Of a DNA stretch of 42,157 nucleotides, positions 24,936-34,136 are shown piece by piece. A program made the translations under genes and the position numbers. The notes under the pieces are model-generated. The model saw nothing but the letters and a program-made list of their open reading frames with translations. It did not search any database and was not told the origin of the DNA. The DNA lies in contig JAAYRJ010000161.1 in NCBI GenBank assembly GCA_012518845.1, positions 1-42,157 of the forward strand, written 5' to 3'. Each line of letters begins with the position of its first letter. Positions within the stretch are counted from its first letter, which is position 1. This DNA comes from Clostridiaceae bacterium (GTDB lineage: Bacteria; Bacillota; Clostridia; Saccharofermentanales; DTU023).

Positions 24936-27900
24936 TTGATACAAAATTTAGCAGAAGTATTTTCATATTTTAATATTGAATGGCTAGATGACGATCAAAG
25001 TATTTTTGTAAATTGTGCTTCAAACTTAAATAGAATTCATTCTTTGCAAGAAATTCCTGTATTGGGAATGTGTTGTTCCATCTCAGGCGAACTTTCTATT
25101 TCCATTGAAGTTAAAAACTTATTGAGTCCAAAACAAATAATTCTCCTAGAAGAAATATTTGAGAATTTTTTTGATATTTCGCAAGTAATAATTAAGCAAG
25201 TATCTACAACACAAATTAGTGAAAAATCTCAACATGAATTTTTATCACAAGCAGAAATCTGGATAAAAAGACATGCCAATAAATATGAAGGCTTGGAATC
25301 AAGTCTCTTTGCCTTAGGCAAGGCTGAAACAAAAGGTAATAAACTTACTTGGCACATGCAAAACAACCATTACACACTTATCTCACAAAACGAGATAAAT
25401 TGGTTACAGCAATTTTGGGATAAATTTGGACCGTTTAATTCTAAGATAAGAATAAATCCAGTTAATGAACAAAGTTCCGAAGAACTAATTGAAAACACAG
25501 AAAAATTATTTTTAGAAGCAAATACTATTTCAAGTGAATTATATCAAGAAAAAATTGTGCAAATAGAAGAAATTAAGCAAGAAAATGCTAATTCTAAAGC
25601 TGTGGAAAAAAATAATGGAAATAGATTTCGAAAAAAACATCGAGTTTCAGAAAATGTTTTGTGGGGGAGAACAGGTCCTGAAATACCGATGATCAAACTT
25701 TCTGATATTAATCATGAAACAGATCGTGCTTTGTTTGAAGGACAAGTTTTTTCATATGAGACTAAAATCACAAGGAACGGTAGTCTGTTAGTAAAATTTG
25801 CAATTACTGATTTAACAACTTCTATTTCGTGTATTTTGTTTGCTGATCCTGAAGAAAAAGATCATTTAACAAAAATTATTAAAAATAATTATTTGAAAGT
25901 TACAGCAAATATTTCATACGATGATCGTTATGCTAAAGATTTTGTAGCGAGAGTAACTTGTATTGAGTCTGCAATAAAACCTCAAGGCCGATCAGATGAC
26001 TCTTTAGAAAAAAGAGTAGAGCTACATATGCACTCAAAATTATCGGCTAAGGATGGCACAATAAGTCCTGCAGACATCGTAAAAACTGCTTCTAAATTTG
26101 GTCATCAAGCAGTTGCGATTACTGACCATGGTGTTGTTCAGGCTTTCCCTGATATTGCCGCCACAGCAGATGAGCTTGCTAAGGCTGGAAAACCCATTAA
26201 AATAATTTATGGTTTAGAAGGTTATCTACTAGATGATGGTTTTGATTGCTTTGCTTTTAAAGTAGAGGATGTATCTTTAACGGCAGACTTTATAATTTTT
26301 AAATTAAATGTAAGTGGTAAAGATCCTCAAACTGACTACATTAAAGAAATAACTGCACTCAAATTCTCTTATCAGGGTGAAGAAAAAACTGAAGCTGAAA
26401 ATACGAATAATAGTGTCAATAATTTAGATGAAACAAATAGCATACCTCAAACTGAAAACTACACAGATCAGCAATTGAATTCTTCAGCCAAAATAAATCC
26501 CGAAGATTATTTGCTTGCTGATAGTTTTTATGCCACTTTGGATATAGATAACGATGAAAACATTGAAATTCTGAAAAAGTTTTCTGAGTTTTGTAAAGGC
26601 TCAATACTTATTTCAGAAAATGCATTGTTACAATTAAACTTTTTACGTTATGCAGGCTTTAATGTAGAGGAAAGTGAACCACGTGTAAAATTTAATCCGC
26701 CTTTAATTGATTTGCATCAGATGCAGAAAGCAGTTGAAAAATATTCAAAAGAGCCAATTAAGTTTAGTCCAAATTCTAAGGTAATATTAACAAGTAAGAA
26801 AAAAGAATTATCTATGATCCGTTCTGAGGATTTTATCAATCTCAAAGAATTTGCGGTAAAATTTATTCTATTATTACAAAAGGCAAATATAAATCAATTA
26901 ACCGAACTAAACACAAAATTTTCAGATTATGAATCATTCAAAGAATTAAAAAAACAACGTAAAAAAACAAACCATATTTTATTGTTGGCAAAAGATTCTT
27001 TAGGTCTTTATAACATGTATAGAATGTGCTCTCTGGCACATATTGATTATTTTTACTATTCACCTCGAATTCCTCGTTCTTTATTAACCTACTATGGAAC
27101 TGGAATTATTAAAGGTATGGCATGTGTAGATGGTGAGTTATTTCAAAACATCTTGAAAATTTACAATGATTGTAATGGTGATTACGAACAGGCAAAGAAA
27201 AAATTAAATAATCCTAATTTGTTAAAAATAGCAAAATATTATGATTTTTTAGAAGTTCAGCCTCTAACTAATAATAGCTTTTTGATTAGAAAAGAGGACA
27301 ACTGCATTGATAGTAAACAGGATTTACAGAATTTAAATCGCTTAGTATTGGAATTAGGAGAAATCACCAACATGCCTGTTTGTGCAACTGGTGATGTACA
27401 TTATCTAAATCCAGAAGATGCAATTTATCGAAAAATTTTAATGACAAATATGAACTTTGATGATATGGAAGAAATGGCGGAGTTATATTTTAGAACAACA
27501 GAAGAAATGTTAGCTGAATTTTCTTATCTCGAGTCAGATTTAGCGCATAAAATTGTCATTGAAAATCCAAATGAAATTGCAGATTCGGTCGCTAACAAAA
27601 TTAGACCGTTCCCAGAAGGTTCTTTCCCGCCAGATATCAAATCTGCTGATCAAAATATAAAGGAATTAACATTAAAAAATGCCATGGCTATTTATGGGTT
27701 TGAAGGACAATTACCCGAAATTGTTTCAGCTAGGATAGAAAGAGAATTGTCATCAATTATAAGCAATGGCTTTGCCGTAATGTACTATATTTCTCATTTG
27801 GTTGTAAAAAAATCTAATGAAGATGGATATATAGTTGGGTCTAGAGGTTCTGTTGGTTCATCTTTAGTTGCTACCTTGTGTGAAATAACTGAAGTTAATC

Positions 27901-29516
27901 CTTTACAGCCCCACTATGTCTGTCCTAATTGTAAATATTCTGAATTTGATGATAGTGGGGATTATGGTTCTGGTTTTGATTTACCAGAAAAAAATTGTCC
28001 TAAATGTGGAACAGTATTCGGCAGGGATGGTCAAGACATACCATTTGAAACATTTTTAGGATTTTATGGAGATAAGCAACCAGATATAGATTTAAATTTC
28101 TCTGGCTTTTATCAAGCAAGAGCTCATCAATATATTGAAGATATGTTTGGTACAAAACAAACTTATCGTGCAGGGACAATTAGTAGCTATGCAGAAAAAA
28201 ACTCTGCTGGAATGGTGCTTAATTATTTCGAAGAGCAAGAAAGACCTGTTAGTCAAACCGAAGTCACAAGGTTATCACAAGGACTACAAGGAGTTAAAGT
28301 AACCACTGGTCAACATCCAGGTGGAATGGTTGTTATACCCAAGGACAGGGATATTTTTGATTTTACACCAGTTCAATATCCAGCCAATAAAAAAGAATCC
28401 GGAGTTATTACAACTCATTTTGATTTTAATTCATTACAAGAAACAATTTTAAAATTAGATATCTTAGGGCATGATGATCCATCAATGCTCAAAATGTTAG
28501 GTGATATTACAGGAATTGATGTGACAAAAATCCCTATTCCAGATGAAAAAGTAATGTCACTATTTCATAGCACTGAAGCACTTGGGATTCCAGATGAAGA
28601 ATCAACTATTAAATCTGCAACAATTGGTCTGCCAGAATTGGGAACTTTCTTGGTACGGAGCATGATCGCAGAAACAAAACCAACTCAATTTTATGATCTT
28701 GTGCAGATTTCTGGCTTGTCACATGGAACTGATGTCTGGACAGGAAATGCCCAAGAGCTAATTAGAGATGGTACATGCACAATCAATGATGTAATTGGCT
28801 GCCGCGATAGTATTATGACATATTTAATTTACCGTGGTCTCCCAAATAAATCCGCCTTTGATATTATGGAAAAAGTGCGTAAAGGTAGGGGATTGAGTGA
28901 AGATGATGAAAAACTGATGCGAAAACATGATGTTCCAGAGTGGTACATTGAAAGTTGTAAAAAAATTAAATATATGTTTCCAAAGGCACATGCTGTTGCT
29001 TATTTGATTTCTGCTCTAAGGATCGCCTGGTTTAAAGTTTATTATCCAGAAGCTTATTATTGTGCTTTTTTCACAATAAGAGCTACTGAATTTTCAAGTG
29101 ATGAATTATGTTTAGCGCCAAATATTATAAAACAAAAACGAGCAGAACAAAGAAGAAATTGGAATGATCTTACAGCCCAGCAACAAAAACGTCATTTTTA
29201 TCTTGAATTAGTTGAAGAAATGCAAGCTCGAAATATTGATTTTTTACCTTTCGATTTAGAAAAATGTGAAGCAACTGTTTTTTATTCACCAGAAAAAGGT
29301 AAAATTAGACCTGCCTTAAACGCTATTCCAAATATAAGTGATGCACTTGCAAAGCAAATTGTTGAAGCAAGAAAAAATGGTGGTGAATTCAAAACACAGG
29401 AAGAACTTTCAAGAAGAGCACAACTAGGTCCAGCTGCAATGGAAGCTCTTGCTTCTACAGGTATGCTGGACGATATACCCGAATCTGCCCAAATTGATTT
29501 GTTTTCATTGTTATAA
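24936..29516 (+). CDS. polC: DNA polymerase III alpha subunit PolC with an apparently inactive exonuclease domain
   Basis: Gram-positive replicative polymerase, 1526 residues against about 1440 for B. subtilis PolC. Translation starts at TTG 24936 behind AAGGT (24926-24930). Order of parts: N-terminal domain (1-220), OB-fold (about 250-345), PHP first half (His364, His366, Asp397, His398), exonuclease-like region (about 445-660), PHP second half (His680 to His822), then the polymerase with GSRGSVGSS, a four-Cys zinc finger, Asp1050 and Asp1052 in PDIDLNFS, and Asp1163 in THFDF. The exonuclease region keeps the fold pattern, but the usual FDVETTG reads FKLNVSG (Lys456, Asn458). By my alignment Exo II Asp is Gln566, and Exo III His and Asp are Ser630 and Asn635. 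An Asn/Glu/Thr-rich insert lies at about 481-523. Confidence 0.95.
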   Translation: MIQNLAEVFSYFNIEWLDDDQSIFVNCASNLNRIHSLQEIPVLGMCCSISGELSISIEVKNLLSPKQIILLEEIFENFFDISQVIIKQVSTTQISEKSQHEFLSQAEIWIKRHANKYEGLESSLFALGKAETKGNKLTWHMQNNHYTLISQNEINWLQQFWDKFGPFNSKIRINPVNEQSSEELIENTEKLFLEANTISSELYQEKIVQIEEIKQENANSKAVEKNNGNRFRKKHRVSENVLWGRTGPEIPMIKLSDINHETDRALFEGQVFSYETKITRNGSLLVKFAITDLTTSISCILFADPEEKDHLTKIIKNNYLKVTANISYDDRYAKDFVARVTCIESAIKPQGRSDDSLEKRVELHMHSKLSAKDGTISPADIVKTASKFGHQAVAITDHGVVQAFPDIAATADELAKAGKPIKIIYGLEGYLLDDGFDCFAFKVEDVSLTADFIIFKLNVSGKDPQTDYIKEITALKFSYQGEEKTEAENTNNSVNNLDETNSIPQTENYTDQQLNSSAKINPEDYLLADSFYATLDIDNDENIEILKKFSEFCKGSILISENALLQLNFLRYAGFNVEESEPRVKFNPPLIDLHQMQKAVEKYSKEPIKFSPNSKVILTSKKKELSMIRSEDFINLKEFAVKFILLLQKANINQLTELNTKFSDYESFKELKKQRKKTNHILLLAKDSLGLYNMYRMCSLAHIDYFYYSPRIPRSLLTYYGTGIIKGMACVDGELFQNILKIYNDCNGDYEQAKKKLNNPNLLKIAKYYDFLEVQPLTNNSFLIRKEDNCIDSKQDLQNLNRLVLELGEITNMPVCATGDVHYLNPEDAIYRKILMTNMNFDDMEEMAELYFRTTEEMLAEFSYLESDLAHKIVIENPNEIADSVANKIRPFPEGSFPPDIKSADQNIKELTLKNAMAIYGFEGQLPEIVSARIERELSSIISNGFAVMYYISHLVVKKSNEDGYIVGSRGSVGSSLVATLCEITEVNPLQPHYVCPNCKYSEFDDSGDYGSGFDLPEKNCPKCGTVFGRDGQDIPFETFLGFYGDKQPDIDLNFSGFYQARAHQYIEDMFGTKQTYRAGTISSYAEKNSAGMVLNYFEEQERPVSQTEVTRLSQGLQGVKVTTGQHPGGMVVIPKDRDIFDFTPVQYPANKKESGVITTHFDFNSLQETILKLDILGHDDPSMLKMLGDITGIDVTKIPIPDEKVMSLFHSTEALGIPDEESTIKSATIGLPELGTFLVRSMIAETKPTQFYDLVQISGLSHGTDVWTGNAQELIRDGTCTINDVIGCRDSIMTYLIYRGLPNKSAFDIMEKVRKGRGLSEDDEKLMRKHDVPEWYIESCKKIKYMFPKAHAVAYLISALRIAWFKVYYPEAYYCAFFTIRATEFSSDELCLAPNIIKQKRAEQRRNWNDLTAQQQKRHFYLELVEEMQARNIDFLPFDLEKCEATVFYSPEKGKIRPALNAIPNISDALAKQIVEARKNGGEFKTQEELSRRAQLGPAAMEALASTGMLDDIPESAQIDLFSLL

Positions 29517-29522
29517 TATATA

Positions 29523-31799
29523 ATGGATCTTATGAAACAGTTTTTAATCACCCAAAAATTTATAGAAGTTGCTCTTATTGACTCTACAGTTGCCTTCGAC
29601 AACATTTATAGCTATTTTCCTTCTGACAACAAAAATCATTTTCTAGGACAAATTGTTGAAGTTCCTTTTGGGCGTGGTAATAGCATTCGAAAGGCTGTAA
29701 TCGTTGGACAATCAAATGAGTGTGAATTTGAAAAGATCAAGAAAATTAAAAATATTGTAACAGAAGAACCTATTTATTTACCTGATCAAATTGAACTCGC
29801 AAAAGAAATGCGTAGACGTTATCTTTGCACTTTAGGTCAAGCCTTTAAAACGATAAGCCCTCCATCAATTATTAAAGTCGGTAAAAAAACTGGGAAAGCT
29901 TGTCGTTTAATTAATAAGCAACTAGCTAGAGATATGCTGAGTGAGGATGCCTTTACCAGCTTACAACAACAAAGAGCTGTTGAAATGTTGCTTGAAGTAG
30001 AATACGCCTTTGTCAACGAAATAACTCAGGCTTGCCAAATATCTGCAAGTGTTCTCAAAACGCTAGAAAAAAAAGAAGTTGTAGAATTTATTACTAAACC
30101 TATAGAGCGTGAAGCAGAAAAATATGAAATTTGGGATGAACCACCAGTTAAAAAATTAAATCCTGATCAAATTGCAGCAATTAACGGTATTTTAGAGCTT
30201 AAAGGTGATAAAAATAATTTAAAAGAAGCTTTGCTATATGGGGTCACTGGATCGGGTAAAACAGAAATATATTTGCGCTTGGCAAAAAAAATGATTCAAA
30301 ATAATCGATCTGTTATTATTCTTGTTCCAGAAATTTCTTTAACTCCACTTATGATTAGTAGATTTATTAGTCAATTTGAAGACCAGGTTGCTATTTGGCA
30401 TAGTCGCTTAACTATTACTCAGAGATTTGAACAATGGCAAAAGATAATAAAAGGCGAGAAAAAGATTGTAGTTGGAGCTCGTTCAGCTATTTTTTCTCCT
30501 CTGAAAAATATTGGTTTAATAATTATTGATGAAGAACAAGAAAACTCTTATGTTTCAGAAAGCAATCCCAAATATAAAGCTCATGAGATAGCTAGAATAA
30601 GGGCTATACAACATGATGCAACTCTAGTTTTGGGCTCAGCCACACCGTCAATTGATTCATATTACCGACATAAGCAAAATAAAAATAAACTATTTATCCT
30701 TAAAGAAAGAGCAAAAAATGTTCCTCTTCCAAAGATTGAATTAGTTTCTATGAAAGAAGAACATTCAAGATCTAATTATGATAATGTTTTCAGCAAGCGA
30801 TTATTAGAGGTTCTGCAGGAAACTTTTGCTAATAATAAGCAAGCAATGCTTTTTATCAATCGGAGAGGACTTTCATCAGCTCTTCAATGCATTGATTGTG
30901 GCGAAGCTTTAAAATGTCCTAACTGCGAAGTGGCCTTGACAAGACATGTTAATCACTATAATAAGCATTCTGACAGGTTAATATGCCACTACTGTGGCAA
31001 GATCAAGCCTGTCATTACAACTTGCCCTGCCTGTGGTGGTGAGAATATGGTTTTTTCAGGCGTTGGAACCCAAGCAGTTGAACAAGCATTTAAAACTTGG
31101 TTTCCTAATAATAAAGCTTTAAGAATGGACTTTGATACAGTAGTTGGAAGTAATACTCATCTAAAAATTCTAAATGACTTTCGAGAAAAAAAAGCTGACT
31201 GTTTAATCGGCACTCAAATGATTGCAAAAGGACATGATTTCCCAGATGTTCAGACGGTTGGTATATTATCGGTTGATTCATTACTTCATACTGGTAGCTT
31301 TAGTGCCGAAGAAAAAGCTTTTCAGCTAATTACTCAAGCAGCCGGTAGATCGGGTCGTCAAAATATGCAAGGAAAAGTTATTATCCAGGGTTATGATTTG
31401 GAACATTATGCTGTTAAAAATGCTGCTAAACAAGATTTTTTAGGTTTTTACAATACGGAAATAGCATTTAGAAAAAGAGCTGGATTTCCACCGTTCCAAC
31501 ATATAGGCCAAGTACTTGTTCAGAGCATAAGTGAAAAAAAAGCAAAAAATGAGATTCAAATTATCTATAGAAATTTTTATAATTATATCCATAAAAACAA
31601 GGATATTTTTCAGCCTATCTTTTTGTTTGAAGCTGCTCCTGCTCCAATTTTTAGACTTAGAAAAAGATACCGTTATCGAATAATCTTAAAGGCTTTTCAG
31701 AAAATTGAATTAGTTAACATTTTTCATATGGAAAATAAACGTGCTAAACCTAAAGGTATTTCTGTATCATTTGATATAGATTCAGACTATATGTTATAA
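29523..31799 (+). CDS. priA: Primosomal protein N' (replication restart helicase PriA)
   Basis: SF2 DNA helicase that reloads the replisome at stalled forks. The 758 residues comprise a 3'-DNA-binding domain (1-110), a winged-helix part, and helicase lobes with Walker A GVTGSGKTE near residue 240. The Walker B tetrad reads DEEQ (336-339) instead of the usual DEEH. The zinc-binding insertion has eight Cys (CIDCGEALKCPNCE to CPACG), followed by GTQMIAKGHDFP and AGRSGR. No clear ribosome binding site is present, and a second ATG lies three codons later (29532). It follows polC closely and probably shares its transcript. Confidence 0.94.
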   Translation: MDLMKQFLITQKFIEVALIDSTVAFDNIYSYFPSDNKNHFLGQIVEVPFGRGNSIRKAVIVGQSNECEFEKIKKIKNIVTEEPIYLPDQIELAKEMRRRYLCTLGQAFKTISPPSIIKVGKKTGKACRLINKQLARDMLSEDAFTSLQQQRAVEMLLEVEYAFVNEITQACQISASVLKTLEKKEVVEFITKPIEREAEKYEIWDEPPVKKLNPDQIAAINGILELKGDKNNLKEALLYGVTGSGKTEIYLRLAKKMIQNNRSVIILVPEISLTPLMISRFISQFEDQVAIWHSRLTITQRFEQWQKIIKGEKKIVVGARSAIFSPLKNIGLIIIDEEQENSYVSESNPKYKAHEIARIRAIQHDATLVLGSATPSIDSYYRHKQNKNKLFILKERAKNVPLPKIELVSMKEEHSRSNYDNVFSKRLLEVLQETFANNKQAMLFINRRGLSSALQCIDCGEALKCPNCEVALTRHVNHYNKHSDRLICHYCGKIKPVITTCPACGGENMVFSGVGTQAVEQAFKTWFPNNKALRMDFDTVVGSNTHLKILNDFREKKADCLIGTQMIAKGHDFPDVQTVGILSVDSLLHTGSFSAEEKAFQLITQAAGRSGRQNMQGKVIIQGYDLEHYAVKNAAKQDFLGFYNTEIAFRKRAGFPPFQHIGQVLVQSISEKKAKNEIQIIYRNFYNYIHKNKDIFQPIFLFEAAPAPIFRLRKRYRYRIILKAFQKIELVNIFHMENKRAKPKGISVSFDIDSDYML

Positions 31800-31851
31800 C
31801 ACATCATGTTATAATATGTCGTGTGCTTGAGTAAAATTGATTCTTGAACCA

Positions 31852-31880
31852 TTCAAGCATGGCTGGAATTTTAGTATAAT
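31852..31880 (+). promoter_or_regulatory. Probable def promoter
   Basis: A perfect TATAAT (31875-31880) stands 42 bases before the def ATG. TTCAAG (31852-31857) is a poor -35 at 17 bases, and it is also one arm of a tight inverted repeat (CTTGAA, CCA, TTCAAG at 31843-31857). The dyad may therefore be an operator. Confidence 0.45.
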
Positions 31881-31922
31881 TAATCTTAATAAAAAATGTT
31901 TTAGAATAAATTAGAGGATAAA

Positions 31923-32477
31923 ATGGCATTAAGAAATATCGTAAAAATAGGTGAACCAGGAGAATCTGCCTTAAATAGTAGTACTAGAGAAGTTAAGCGA
32001 TTTGATGATCGATTAAAAATATTGGCAGAAGATATGATTGAGACTATGCACGCAGAGGGCGGAATCGGCTTAGCAGGACCACAAGTTGGTATCTTAAAAC
32101 GCATTTTTGTAATGAATGTTATTCCTGAAGAAGGTGACATCATTGTAATAAATCCAGAAATTGTTGAAAAAGATGGAGAAAGTGTTGCTTATGAAGGCTG
32201 TCTATCATTACCTCAAATGTATGGTCAAGTGAAGCGTTCGACAAATCTTAAATTGAAGTATCAAGATTTAAATGGCGAATTTCACGAGATGGAAGCTGAA
32301 GGTTTAAAGGCAAGATGTATTCAACATGAATATGATCACTTAGATGGCATCATGTTCACAGAAAAATTGATAGGTCAGTTGGTGCATGAATCCCAGCTGT
32401 CTCAAGAAGAAGACAATAATAATGATGATAATAATCAAACGGAAAAAAAGGATGATCTAATTGCAGAAGAAGAATAA
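31923..32477 (+). CDS. def: Peptide deformylase
   Basis: Metalloenzyme that removes the formyl group from new N-terminal methionines. The 184-residue protein shows all three motifs: GIGLAGPQVG, EGCLSLP with metal ligand Cys93, and QHEYDHLDG with His135, Glu136 and His139. A hydrophilic Asp/Asn-rich tail of about 25 residues follows the core. GAGGA precedes the ATG. Its end overlaps the TTG start of fmt, pairing the enzymes that add and remove the formyl group. Confidence 0.97.
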   Translation: MALRNIVKIGEPGESALNSSTREVKRFDDRLKILAEDMIETMHAEGGIGLAGPQVGILKRIFVMNVIPEEGDIIVINPEIVEKDGESVAYEGCLSLPQMYGQVKRSTNLKLKYQDLNGEFHEMEAEGLKARCIQHEYDHLDGIMFTEKLIGQLVHESQLSQEEDNNNDDNNQTEKKDDLIAEEE

Positions 32478-33438
32478 AACTAAATCTTTGCCAGATTATA
32501 AAATTATTTTTATGGGTACTCCGGATTTTGCTGTACCAACACTCAAAGCTTTAGATGAAGCAAATTACCAAATAATTGCTGTTATCAGCCAGCCAAATAG
32601 AGCTAAAGGCAGAAAACAGATTGTTACAGACACTCCTGTTGCTGCTTATGCCAATGCTAACAATTTAAAATTGCTACAGCCAGAATCCATAAATTCAGAA
32701 GAAATGAAAAATTATCTCAAAGAATCTAAAGTGGATTTAATTATTACGGCAGCATACGGTCAAATTATTACAGAAGAAATTTTAGAAATTCCAACGTTTG
32801 GTTGTATTAATATTCATGCCTCTTTGCTGCCTAAATATCGTGGTGCTTCGCCTATAAATGCGGCTATCATAAATGCTGAAGAAGTTACAGGTATCACAAT
32901 TATGCAGATGGACAAGGGAATGGATACAGGCGATATTTTACATCAGGTTGAAATTCCAATAAAAGTAGATGAAACAGCAGGTGAATTATTTGATCGCCTT
33001 GCTACTTTAGGAGCTGATTCAATTGTAAGTTTTTTACCTGATTTTTTTGACGGTAATTTTAAACCTATAAAGCAAGATGAAAGTAAAGCTAGTTATGCTA
33101 TGAAAATGCATCGCGATGTTGGTGAAATCGATTGGCAAAAAAGTGCATCTGAAATTAGTAATTTAATTCGTGGAACACAACCTTGGCCTGGTAGTTTTAC
33201 TTTTTTTGACGACAAACGGGTAAAGGTTTTCTCTGCAATCGTCATTTCACAAGACTCAGTATCTCAAATTTATAAACCAGGTGAACTGATAAGTTGTGAT
33301 GACGGTTTCACAGTTCAGTGTGGTAAAGATGCCCTTAAATTAGGAAAAATTCAATTTGCTTCGGGTAAAAAGATGGACTCTAGTATATGTTCACATAATT
33401 ATGAAGAAAGACAAAAATTCGGGAGAGTGAAAACATGA
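32461..33438 (+). CDS. fmt: Methionyl-tRNA formyltransferase
   Basis: Formylates initiator Met-tRNA using 10-formyl-tetrahydrofolate. The 325 residues contain IIFMGTPDFAVPTL, the substrate-binding SQPNRAKGR, and the catalytic region INIHASLLPKYRGASP with His119, followed by ITIMQMDKGMDTGDIL. The C-terminal tRNA-binding domain begins near residue 205. The start is a TTG inside the end of def, with AAGGA seven to eight bases before it. The end overlaps the next gene by four bases (ATGA). Confidence 0.96.
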   Translation: MQKKNKTKSLPDYKIIFMGTPDFAVPTLKALDEANYQIIAVISQPNRAKGRKQIVTDTPVAAYANANNLKLLQPESINSEEMKNYLKESKVDLIITAAYGQIITEEILEIPTFGCINIHASLLPKYRGASPINAAIINAEEVTGITIMQMDKGMDTGDILHQVEIPIKVDETAGELFDRLATLGADSIVSFLPDFFDGNFKPIKQDESKASYAMKMHRDVGEIDWQKSASEISNLIRGTQPWPGSFTFFDDKRVKVFSAIVISQDSVSQIYKPGELISCDDGFTVQCGKDALKLGKIQFASGKKMDSSICSHNYEERQKFGRVKT

Positions 33439-34130
33439 TTTATTTGATATTAATGATCGTTACGATGATTTTCGGCTTAATTGCCCAGGCATCTGTACGC
33501 AGAACTTTTAAAAAATATAATACAGTACCCACCAAATCAGGCTTAACAGGTGAGCAAGCTGCCAGGAAAATAATTCAGATGAATAATTTAGATGTCAGAG
33601 TTGAAGGTACACACGGAGAACTGACAGATCATTATGATCCACGCAATAACACTTTGCGACTGTCTGAATCAACAATGCACAATAACTCAATTGCAGCAAT
33701 AGGTGTTGCAGCTCATGAAGCTGGACATGCCATTCAAGATGGTGTCAATTATTTTCCAAACAAGCTCAGGGCAGCGTTAGTGCCTGTTGCAAATATAGGT
33801 TCAAGGTCTGGACCTTACTTAGCATTTATTGGCATTATGATTAACGCTTATGCTAGTAGGGGCAACTTTGGAATTACAGTTGCTTATATTGGTTTGTTTC
33901 TATACTTGTTTGCAGTCTTATTTTATTTTGTTACTTTACCAGTTGAATTTAACGCAAGTAATCGAGCGATAACTATTTTAAATGATACTGATATGTTAGA
34001 TGCTGGTGAATTAAAAGGTGCAAAAAAAGTTTTGCGGGCGGCGGCTATGACTTATGTAGCTTCAGCTGCAAGTGCTTTGGTTTCGCTCTTAAGACTTGTT
34101 TCAATTGTAAATAACAGTAATCGCAGATAA
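33435..34130 (+). CDS. Membrane zinc metallopeptidase (Zn_peptidase_2 type)
   Basis: A 231-residue membrane protein with a first hydrophobic helix at 1-20 and the zinc motif HEAGH at residues 94-98 in GVAAHEAGHAIQDG. Two or three later hydrophobic segments follow, and the final stretch VEFNASNRA is typical of this family. This matches the small YugP-like neutral zinc peptidases often found beside fmt and rsmB in clostridia. The substrate is unknown. GGGAGAGTG precedes the ATG, which overlaps the fmt stop. Length is normal. Confidence 0.9.
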   Translation: MIYLILMIVTMIFGLIAQASVRRTFKKYNTVPTKSGLTGEQAARKIIQMNNLDVRVEGTHGELTDHYDPRNNTLRLSESTMHNNSIAAIGVAAHEAGHAIQDGVNYFPNKLRAALVPVANIGSRSGPYLAFIGIMINAYASRGNFGITVAYIGLFLYLFAVLFYFVTLPVEFNASNRAITILNDTDMLDAGELKGAKKVLRAAAMTYVASAASALVSLLRLVSIVNNSNRR

Positions 34131-34136
34131 ATTTAC

